From Siphonodentalium dalli (Eukaryota > Mollusca > Scaphopoda > Gadilida > Siphonodentaliidae), in assembly GCA_032622095.1 (NCBI GenBank), contig CP136063.1:147363379-147427378 (forward strand): a stretch of 64,000 nt of DNA, read 5' to 3'. Below the pieces are notes generated by a model. That model was given only the letters and a program-made list of their open reading frames with translations, searched no databases and was not told where the DNA came from. How positions within the stretch are numbered: the first letter of the stretch is position 1; each line of letters opens with the position of its first letter. This document shows, piece by piece, positions 55,694 to 64,000 of the stretch. Both the position numbers and the translations under genes were made by a program.

Positions 55694-56047
55694 TCATCGT
55701 GAGTAAGCCCAGTACCAACTTTTTGAGCAAAAACGTGCACTAGCCCCCTTGGCTTCCTGACGGGTGTATACAGTGACTCCAAATAAACCAAATCCAAGCC
55801 TCTGGTGCAAAGAAGCCACAAGGCCCATTTTTTTAGGAATGAAAAGTGCCAGCTTTTGCTTAGCATATATCCTTGCACTAGCTGTCAACAAGTCATATAC
55901 CTTTTTGTCAGAGGAGATTCTGTTGATATATTTAAGTGATACTGCACAAAGACCAGAGTGCACCACAGCACCTGAGACAGTTGTTTGATCTACAGAATGC
56001 ATCACAGCTATTTGATAATGACTAGCAGAGATGGATTCATCACACAA
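55694..56047 (-). pseudogene. Coding-like fragment, function unknown
   Basis: The minus-strand frame reads with protein-like composition through VHSGLCAVSLKYINRISSDK, YDLLTASARIYAKQKLALF and SLHQRLGFGLFGVTVYT. After RQEA the adjacent frame gives a better continuation (LVHVFAQKVGTGLTHDDLPV, then a stop near 55681), suggesting a one-base shift near 55755. Possible acceptors TCTGCTAG or CTGTCTCAG lie at the upstream edge. I do not recognise the family. It may be the last exon of a minus-strand gene, a retrocopy, or chance. Confidence 0.35.
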
Positions 56048-56396
56048 TATGATCCCTTATCACATGCATACATGTCATCCGCACACGAATACTTAGTCTA
56101 ATAATGCGAGAAGCTAGAGGATAATCTGCAGAAATGTGCCAAAGTCTGGGTGCCAAAACAAAGGTATTAATTGGAGACAGTCTGGGAAGATGTGGCACAT
56201 GCAGACATCAGTCTGGGTGACCCAGATGTCAGGTGATATCATGGGGATTAACCATTAGTGAAGGATTATATCTCTCTAATTATCACATGCCTTCATTGCA
56301 TGTGCAGATGCTATACTGGGATATCTGTGATGTGTTTCATGTGTATCTTGGTGATATTATTGGTCCCTCTTTGTCCTTTCAATTGCCCAGCTCATA

Positions 56397-56592
56397 CAGT
56401 AATGCCCTAAATAATCGACTCCTTAACCACAGCAAAATTATGGGTAATTTGTCAGGATTTAGTCGGAAATATGGCTTGTTGCTCACTGAGAGCTCTCCAA
56501 TGAATGGCAACAAGCCATATTTCCGACTTAATCCTGAAAAATTACCCATAATTCTGCTGTGGTTAAGGAGTCGATTATTTGGGGCATTACTG
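56397..56592. mobile_element. Fold-back MITE (family P), copy 4
   Basis: CAGTAATGCCC (after TA) to GGGCATTACTG (before TA), 196 bp. The centre is shortened compared with the other copies (CTTGTTGCTCACTGAGAGC). It carries the uninterrupted CTCCTTAACCACAGC arm. Confidence 0.85.
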
Positions 56593-56705
56593 TATGTCTC
56601 AGGGGTTTGGTTCATGTGGTTTATCAGAGTTTCAGCTTAGGCCGTGTCATGAATTTTACAGGTGAAGAAAAGAAGAGGGGGCACATTAGGATTAATTTCA
56701 CTGGT

Positions 56706-56717
56706 GGGGGGGGGGGG
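56706..56717. repeat. Poly-G tract, 12 bases
   Basis: G12 followed by TGGGG; part of the homopolymer set. Confidence 0.9.
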
Positions 56718-57440
56718 TGGGGATTACTACAATGCACTTAGAAACCGCCAACCCTCAGAAAGCAAAGAAAATCGTGCCAAGATACACGAACCAGGTTACC
56801 TCGACTTGGGCATGGATTACAAATCGGTGCTTGTCAGGATCAAACCATTTTTGCCAGATTTTTTATGTTGGCCTAATGTGACATGCACCTTACGAACTAA
56901 ACCACCAGGGACTCTTCTGTATCAGGGGCCTCATTTTATTTAGTTAGGAAGTTTACAATACTTACTACATACATGTATCACTCCATTAACTAAACTAAGT
57001 ACTCATTTACAAGTAGTTTCCTTATAAGCTGTTTGTTGAACTTATTATCAGAACATGTCCCACTACATATAGATATACTCCTGCTCTTGTATTATCTGTT
57101 TTTCTTTTATCATTTGCTTATATTCATGAACATCCCTCCAGATGAATAACAGACTATTCCAATAAACACTTTTATAACTGGTGGGAGAATCCATTTAGTA
57201 AAGAAACCGTTAATTTGGGAGATTGATATTAAAACTTAACAACACAGATAATATCTGACCATGACTCATTGATATAACGCTTAAAAATGGCTTTCTTTCT
57301 TGAACCGTGCCATACAATGTTCATGCAAAAATCAACAGGAGGAGAAAAGAAAAAAAAGAAAACAATTCTCTGACTTCAGTAAGTCTTTCCAATCCATATG
57401 AAGCCAGTATAAGTGTATATAGATGATCTCCAATGAGTTA

Positions 57441-57555
57441 TGTTGGGATTTTATATTTTATGAAAGTGTTTGATAAATTTGATTCACAACGAGTCGTAGA
57501 CGAGTTGTAAATCAAATTTATCAAACGAGTTTCAAATTTTTTATATCCCAATATA
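57441..57555. mobile_element. Fold-back element with ACGAGT centre
   Basis: ATTTTATATTTTATGAAAGT and GTTTGATAAATTTGATT face AATCAAATTTATCAAACG and AAATTTTTTATAT around CACAACGAGTCGTAGACGAG. The arms are about 40-45 bp. The ACGAGT word and general plan match the fold-back at 8453-8576. TIR and target details are not clear. Confidence 0.6.
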
Positions 57556-59400
57556 ACTATTTGAAGATCTTGTATATCACATTAACAAAACTAGAGCTTT
57601 ATGCCTTTTTAACAAATCAAAATCTTTATAAGAAGCTGAAAATGCATGTAAAATGCATACATGCAGGGCATTGGCTCAGACACTTCACAAATGTATACGA
57701 CAGTATTGCGTGTACTTGCTTGCGACGAAAAATATAGTCCCCTAATATGCCTCTTTGTTTTTGTGCCTATTTTCATTAGTACAACGAACTTGGACAATAA
57801 TTGAACTTTAATGAACAAAGCAATCATTTTGCAATGTCTTGTATTGGTGTCAAGCACAGCTATTCGAAATAGTAATAATCGGTGTGTTAATTTTGTTAGA
57901 GTGATGCCAAGTATCCCAGGAATCATGCAGCTATTCGTCACTAGTGAGATATAAGGAAATATGTAATTAGATGCCCCTACTCAATGTGATCACACCACTG
58001 GTGGGTGTAGGTTTGAGATGGTTTTTACACAATGATCACAACATTTCTCTCTGTCTGGACAGGCAAAGCAGAGGGAGCATTGAGGAAATCACCCATGCAT
58101 GTTTAATGAACTAAATTAGCTGTCACTAATTAAAAACAGCAATCTGGGAGCCAATCTCATGGTTCCATTCACTGATGCTTGGTGCCTGGGGACAGTCTCA
58201 CAGAAATGCTTACAGTTCAGCTCAAAACTAATGTCCAAATACATTAAGAACATCTCCATTAACTATTTGCACTTGAAAGACAAGTACAAGATCATAAAAG
58301 TTTCAATTAGATTCAACAATCGATTATTTATTTGCCATCAATGTTTATTATTACTATTAGTAGTACTGGATTTTGTATTGGGGAGAGGACCGAACTCTAA
58401 GTGTCCAAACTGTCCAAACGTTTGCCATAATAACCTTGTTATGTATGACTAAATAAATATGTTTAAACCAATGGATTCTTTTTAACCCTCCACTAGCATT
58501 TGATGCATTTAGAATATTCTATCTACTAGTACATGTATATCGCTGAGAGCAGACCCTATGTGGTCGACTATACTTCTCTTTGGGCCAGATGGGTAAAATC
58601 ATTCTACTTATTGTCATAGGGTTACTATGGGTCCATTTATATTATTAAATGTCCTTGAGCCTTTGACATTAAATTTATAAAGTTAGCCTTGGCAGTATGG
58701 GCTCCGTCAATGAATTCTCAGTCTTGGTGGGCAGGGTCTATGGAAAGTTCATATTACCTTTTGTAGTCTTCAATAGCATTTATTCATCTTAATAACACAT
58801 CTTGATTATCATCATCATCACCATCAACACATACAATCAAACATCATCCACAGACTGGCATAGTCTGTTCACATAACACAGAGAGTGTTATCATACATCA
58901 GTATAGGCATAGAATATTATATCATAGGCCCTGCAACCAAATGCAAAGATATTACCATTTGCATGATAAGCACGCATATGTGCATACACAAATATATGTT
59001 AAAGGAACTTGAGGAGTTCCTGAAAATACAAGATATGCCAGATATCCAATCTATATCTATTTAATTGAGATATCTACAAACTGGCATCTCAGGTTATCGG
59101 GAGATAACCTCACAAAAGTAATCACATGAAAATATAATTAAAATAGGAAATATACTTTATGTCAAAATGGACAAACTCTATGGTGATTTACTTGAAGACA
59201 AAAGTATTAATAAAAACATTGGTTATAACGATAAAATATAGAAACTGTGAACATACCAGTTCAATGAGACATAGGCCACTATGTCAGGATCTGTATACAA
59301 CGATAGTCTAAACAACTTGACGACATCTTGACGACAAAATAAACTAAGACTTTAAGACAATAACTTTCCGAAGACAACTTTACTTTCTGACAACTAATCT
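57556..59400. other. Non-coding stretch without supported features
   Basis: A short ATC microsatellite (near 58806) and AT-rich DNA. Open frames at 57609-57941 (minus) and 58159-58452 (plus) have no domain support. Confidence 0.4.
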
Positions 59401-59600
59401 AAAACCCCGCGAAACTGTTTAACCTTTGACAACTTTACGCGCGACCATGTGTCATCCAATCAGCTGCGAGCTTACCTGTACTATTTGAAGTGGCAGTACT
59501 AGAGCGTTTAGCATTGGGCTGAAGTGACAGAGTAATAGTTACAGGAACGGATCGAATACAGCAAAGTTGAGAGGGTAAACGGGATGTCGTAAATACCGGT
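59400..59600 (+). promoter_or_regulatory. CpG-containing promoter-like block with CCAAT box
   Basis: CATCCAATCAGCTG at about 59455-59468 is a strong NF-Y type CCAAT site (CCAATCAG). It is preceded by CCCCGCGAAAC and TTACGCGCGACC, which are unusual in this AT-rich window. A possible donor GAGAGG|GTAAAC stands at about 59572. It may be a promoter with a short untranslated exon, but there is no coding evidence. Confidence 0.25.
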
Positions 59601-59995
59601 GATATGAATATGTTAGCTGCTAGTTGTCAGTATTAACTTGTATTAGTTGTATATAAACTAGGGCTAAATTACACCGTCACATTATTTGATTCTAGATATT
59701 TTTTTTAGGGAAAATATGTGTTTGTACTCTATTTTTGGTCGAGTTTTAAAAAAACATATTTTTTTAACATTCGGGTTGAGACTGTTAAAACTGTTTTGAA
59801 CTAGGTCCAAAACTGGCGAGGTCTGCCTGCAATGGTGGTGGATGAAGGGAATATTTGGTATATTTTCTCAAATGTGTTGTACATGATAGCCAGTTACAAT
59901 TAATGCATTTTCAATCCAGGCATGTTTGGCTCAGTGACCAGCCTAGAGACTTGGGAGACATCTTCTCCCTAAATTGTGCCACTTATCCCTATTTT

Positions 59996-60775
59996 TATAC
60001 CCCTTGCAACGAAGTTAGGGGGGGTATACTGGAGTCAGCTTGTCCGTCCGTCTGTCGTCCGTCGTCCGTCCGTGGACACATATTTGTCCGGAGTTTTTCT
60101 CAGGAGTTTTTTGATCAATTTCCGTGAAACTTGGCACAGACATCAACCACCATGGGAACCTGTGCACCTGCGATTATGACGTCTGTCGGACGTTTTTTGC
60201 TGGAGTTATCCCCCCTTTTTGACTTAGAAAATTTTTGCAACACGTATACTTTTGTCTGAGCTTTTATTCCTACATTTTTCGGTCAATTTTTTAAAAATGT
60301 GGCACAGATATTTACTACCATGGGAACTTCTGCACCTGCGATTATGACGTCTGTCCGACATTTTTTGCAGGAGTTATCCCCCTTTTTCGACTTAGAAACT
60401 TTTTTTGCAACATGCATAATTTTGTCCGAGCTTTTATTCCTACATTTTTCGGTCAATGTTTTTTAATCTTGGCACTGATATTTAGTACAATGGGAACCCG
60501 TGCACCTGCGATTATGACGTCTGTCCGACATATTTTGTGTGGAGTTATTCCCCTTTTTCGACTTATAATTTTTTCCGCAACATACATAATTTTGTCCAAG
60601 CTTTTATTCTTACATTTTTTGGTCAATAGGTTTAAGATTAAGGTTATGGTTGTACACCTGCAATGGGAACTGTTATTTTATTATTTTAACTAAATGTTTA
60701 CTGACATGTGAAACATCTTAGTATTTTAAAAACAGGGGGGTATCCGTAGTCCCATTGGGACAGTCACACCTCTAG
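59996..60775 (+). mobile_element. Family B Helentron/HINE-like element, copy 4
   Basis: TATACCCCTTGCAACGAAG, GTCC-rich microsatellite, then the same core units as copy 1, ending GTCCCATTGGGAC, ten bases, CTAG at 60772-60775. From about 60410 on it is almost identical to 21266-21625, with only a few substitutions in about 360 bp (for example GTACAATGGG for GTACCATGGG). Confidence 0.75.
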
Positions 60776-60879
60776 TTGTCCCAGGAAGACGTGCCTTCTC
60801 TCTCCTTACTTATTGGATCATAGAAGGGTGATGATGGGGTGTAAATTGAACTTCATCCATTGTCACTTCTCCCTGATAA

Positions 60880-61101
60880 CTATCAAACGAACGTCAATCT
60901 CTCTTCAAACAACTTCCGAAAGACATCCAAGAGTCAGATGGAATAGCCCAATTTAAACAAATAATGACATGCTCACAACCGAACGTACTAAAAGCAATTG
61001 CCCATTTTGTCTACCACGGACTTGCCAAAAAGGGAAAATGGCAACCTAGTGACCAACTGCTAGACAGAATACGCGACCAGACGAATGCAAATTCCCAATA
61101 A
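60880..61101 (+). pseudogene. 3' coding tail with stop and polyA signal (retroelement or last exon)
   Basis: After a TAA at 60877, 73 codons are open to TAA 61099-61101. They read QSLFKQLPKDIQESDGIAQF, then SQPNVLKAIAHFVYHGLAKK and WQPSDQLLDRIRDQTNANSQ. AATAAA follows at about 61106. LP..I.....-FK resembles the C-terminal tail found in many LINE ORF2 proteins, but a last exon of a host gene fits too. No acceptor is obvious just upstream, which favours a 5'-truncated retroelement. It starts about 100 bp after the end of family B copy 4. Confidence 0.5.
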
Positions 61102-61114
61102 GTTGAATAAAACC

Positions 61115-63540
61115 AAACTCGATACAAATACATATAACTACTTTATTATGTGCGACATATTGTGTCAAGGAAAGAAATGACCGTATGAATACATGTCCTT
61201 TCACTACATTGTTATAAATTATGTTTCTTTATTATGTATGTATACATTTTACCATATTTGGTGTAAAAGTATAATAAATTGATTTGCACATCGTCTTTAG
61301 TTGTCGTAAGTTATTTCATAAAAACACAGTTTATTTTACCTTGATTTTTTTTAACGTTTATAACAGCGATAATCGGTCTACAGAAATGAGCTGTTGTGGT
61401 TTCCGCAATTTGCATATTACTGTTCGATAATCGGGTTTTATACGAAAATTATGACCTGAAATACTTACTCGATATAAGTTTTATCAAATTTTAATGAATC
61501 TTTGCATTGACACATTATATAACATACAGTCTCTCAAAGTATGATATCTTAGCTTCAAAATTAACTGGACATGTTTGCGATGTCAATCATATTAGTTTCC
61601 ATGGAGGCACTCACTCGATATTGGGATATGTCTATAGCTGGTGCTATAGACATATCATACCACTGCTATAGACATGCCATATTTTCTTGCTATGACCTGC
61701 ATATATGGTTATTTTTTACTATGGAAATGTAGATACATGACTGGAAATGTTGTCTATTATATTAAGGGAATATCCACGGAAATAGCAATGTATGCAAAGA
61801 CTAGATTATATGGGCTGTTACCACAGAAATCGTAATTTTATGTAAGAAATGCAAATTTTGTCACAATTTTTGGCCTAACTTCCCGGTAAAATAGGATGAA
61901 ACTGCGTCCATGTTTAATAAAGAAGTTTGATGTACAGTTGGGTAAATTATAGCCACAAATAATACCACCACCGTCAACGACTGGTATGTGTTGGTTTCGG
62001 TGCAACATTTGTCCAATCGTGAATGGTGTGCAAATCGCAGGCCATGTGGTTATTCCGCTACGAGCATGTCTTCCGCTATGAGCATTTCCGGATTCATGGG
62101 GTGATTAGTGAGTTTTAATAGCAAATTTGTTCAAAGCAGGCAAACAGTACAATGTTGGCACTGAAATGTACATGGTGTCAGCCGGGGAAACTAACATGAG
62201 TCAGTCTGCCAAATGATTAAATCAATGTGAAACGCGCTTAAACCCAGCTCCCAGGTGTTTATACAGATACATGTATCAATGGGAAAGTATAAACAAATTA
62301 TGGAAAAATTATACCCAATATAATTTCGTAAAATTGCAGTTTGATGGCTGATTTGATCTGTCCTGGCACTAAATGAGTTGAGACCTGAGACAGTTTGGAG
62401 ATTCAAATTACAACTAGTATTTTTCTCTTTTGTCACATTCCTGTACCAGGGATGAAAATAGAAAACATTTTTTAGTAAGTATACAAAATTATACATTTTC
62501 CTATCAGTTTGTGTACTTGCTGAAATGCTTTTCTCAGAAATTTCCTTAAATATTTGTTTATCAAAGTAGTGCTGGCTTTTTGAAAAATCCAGGAGGGTTC
62601 GTGAGTGGCTACACAGTCAACAAGAACTACATGCAGTAGTTCATTGACTCTTGTCATCTTTATTATGCCCTGATGTTATGGAGACCTCCTTCCATTCGTC
62701 CGTCCATAACAAACATTTCACAACACAACTCAAGTATCAATAGTCCAATTTGGATGTCCTTTGGTATGCAATGGTACGAATCTCAGATTGTTGACTGACA
62801 GCGGTAACTGACCAACTTCATCGACGAAGTTCAAGGTCAATTGCTTCCTAATCCAAAAAGCTTTCCGTTGGTACATGAACATGTGATTTAACTCGGTTTA
62901 ACACGATAATATAGCTTCTTTCCCAGATTTTCAAGATGCATAGGTGTGCATATGCATCTTGTAAAAGTGACAGTCGTTAGATTTAAAAAAAGGAGCCGGA
63001 TTTGATATGTTGAATCAAACTATGCAACAGAAGCCATTATAACTTCAATATCAAAGCAATGCTAATAGCTCCCACCTTGATGAAATAAGCCAATCGGAGT
63101 TGTACATGTGGTAATTAACCAATAATCCCTCTTTTGTCGAACATTATCACCCTCAGGCATTCGGATCAAAAGGTGGAAAAATAAATATAACGATATACTT
63201 ATCCGTTTCCTGTAACTCGACTGAGCCACATTAAAGGTGTTGACAACTTTATGACTGGATGCAAAGGATTATCAAATAGTGTTTTTTTTTTAATTCCACA
63301 TCTATACTTTAGCCGTCAATAACAAAGAAAAAAGCCTATTATGCATGAAGTCAATAACTTGATTTCATATAGTAGCAACAATGACACAAAGTGAACTGGT
63401 TCAGTGAATGCTGCATGTACACCGTGAAGCACGTGCAATGTGTGCAATTTCGTGTTGTTCTGGAAAACATTTATGAATTCCCATTTACATTGTCGCAACA
63501 TTCTGCTGCATAATACTACATCATTGTAATATAAATGTGT
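61115..63540. other. Non-coding stretch with one small palindrome
   Basis: ATATGTCTATAGC faces GCTATAGACATAT around TGGT at about 61626-61656, and a third copy (GCTATAGACATGCC) follows at 61668. At 62663 TTATGCCCTGATGTTATGG followed by CGTCCGTCC resembles the opening of the 14.4-kb repeat. No coding evidence. Confidence 0.45.
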
Positions 63541-63554
63541 GGTATGCGATCTAC

Positions 63555-63639
63555 CTTTTGGTTTGGAGGATGATTTAGATTCTGTGAAGACGTAATGTCG
63601 CTTTATTAACACCAAGAGTTGTATAGAGCGTTTCCACAT
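63555..63639 (-). CDS. Candidate minus-strand first exon
   Basis: Minus-strand ATG at 63639 opens MWKRSIQLLVLIKRHYVF, then TESKSSSKPK, and meets a donor AAAG|GTAGAT at 63554. The N-terminus is basic and hydrophobic, like a mitochondrial or membrane targeting sequence. Upstream (63660-63690) a CpG-rich CAACATGGCGCCGCGC resembles a YY1-type start region and contains a short upstream ORF. There is no domain to confirm this and no second exon inside the window (the gene would run left). I call it only as a candidate. Confidence 0.25.
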
Positions 63640-63659
63640 GACATCACGCATCCAAGTTT

Positions 63660-63700
63660 GTATTGCGCGGCGCCATGTTGGATTTAGCAACAAGTATAAA
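63660..63700 (-). promoter_or_regulatory. YY1-like CpG-rich start region
   Basis: AATCCAACATGGCGCCGCGC on the minus strand (GCCATNTTG-type YY1 core read on the plus strand as CGCCATGTTGG). It stands out from AT-rich surroundings and fits a TATA-less promoter for the minus-strand candidate exon. Confidence 0.3.
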
Positions 63701-64000
63701 CAAAGCCACTTTTGCGGAAGTTATAGTTATAATCAAGTGTCTCTCATTTGTGTGCACTGCCTGTTAATAAGTGTTTTGTGCACACAATGTTATTTACAGT
63801 TGAATGTTAAGATAAAACTAAAAAGTCCAAATAGTATAGTCCCGATCATGATGTGTTTTGAATATAAATTGCGCCGTGACTATTTTTTATGTGGAGTGTT
63901 CGTTCGTTATATATGTATATGAATCTGTTATAACACCATTGTAATATTGACTTCAAATTTCTGCTATTCACACTTTCAACATGCATATTTAGAGAATTAT

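Noticed and set aside
58066-58110. Possible next CNTLN exon after GACAG
   Set aside because: Read in the required phase it gives GKAKQREH-like or stop-containing text and no match to the expected RE-K-K/KDRKVLEILQ continuation.

Overview
This is an animal (metazoan) nuclear window, AT-rich, made mostly of intron and layered transposable elements. The repeat content suggests a marine invertebrate, probably a mollusc or other lophotrochozoan: tandem-core 'pearl/HINE-like' elements with GTCC or CA microsatellites, short-TIR MITEs and CR1/L2-like LINEs. That placement is inference. There are no operons, Shine-Dalgarno sites or CRISPR arrays, and most long open frames come from repeats.

The one host gene I can name is on the + strand and looks like the 5' part of centlein (CNTLN), a centriole-linker coiled-coil protein. 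Three small exons fit together exactly: 6943-6997 (start codon ATG at 6979), 16690-16754 and 35716-35804. Their joined frame reads through a stretch ending SLSEELVQCQ and then ADKDFVWSLWKRLQ, the conserved N-terminal block of centlein as I remember it. The window from about 7 kb to its right edge therefore seems to lie in very large introns. I found no later exon, so the rest of the gene should be downstream. A CpG-rich, promoter-like block at about 18.06-19.48 kb leads to a phase-compatible candidate exon (19482-19664), either an alternative first exon or a nested gene. Weaker candidates are a minus-strand first exon at 63555-63639, a coding-like minus-strand piece at 55.7-56.05 kb, a coding tail with polyA signal at 60880-61101, and a long acidic repeat ORF at 3837-4916.

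Mobile elements by position: two head-to-tail non-autonomous Helitrons with an exact CTAG|TC junction (1782-3091); a PstI-rich minisatellite (3553-3765); TTAA-flanked MITEs at 13.8, 27.5, 32.4, 38.0 and 42.5 kb; degenerate LINE RT at 16.95-17.87 kb; four fold-back MITEs with CAGTAATGCCC ends (20.5, 27.5, 41.9, 56.4 kb); Helentron/HINE-like family B (20.8, 49.3, 51.4, 60.0 kb); family A (30.9, 37.6, 43.5, 52.9 kb, plus fragments); a 5'-truncated LINE (31.76-35.24 kb); two hAT-type elements with 8-bp duplications (29.4 and 40.9 kb); an element packed with CAATTGTGCTTAA motifs (39.99-40.43 kb); and two about 99% identical TIR elements (46.25 and 47.76 kb).

Nesting gives a relative history: LINE into family A, then a TTAA MITE into the LINE; a TTAA MITE into a fold-back MITE; and a TTAA MITE within the gap that splits another family A element. 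Two excisions can be checked on paper: removing the MITE plus one TTAA restores the LINE reading frame, and removing the other restores a fold-back arm also seen in its paralogues.
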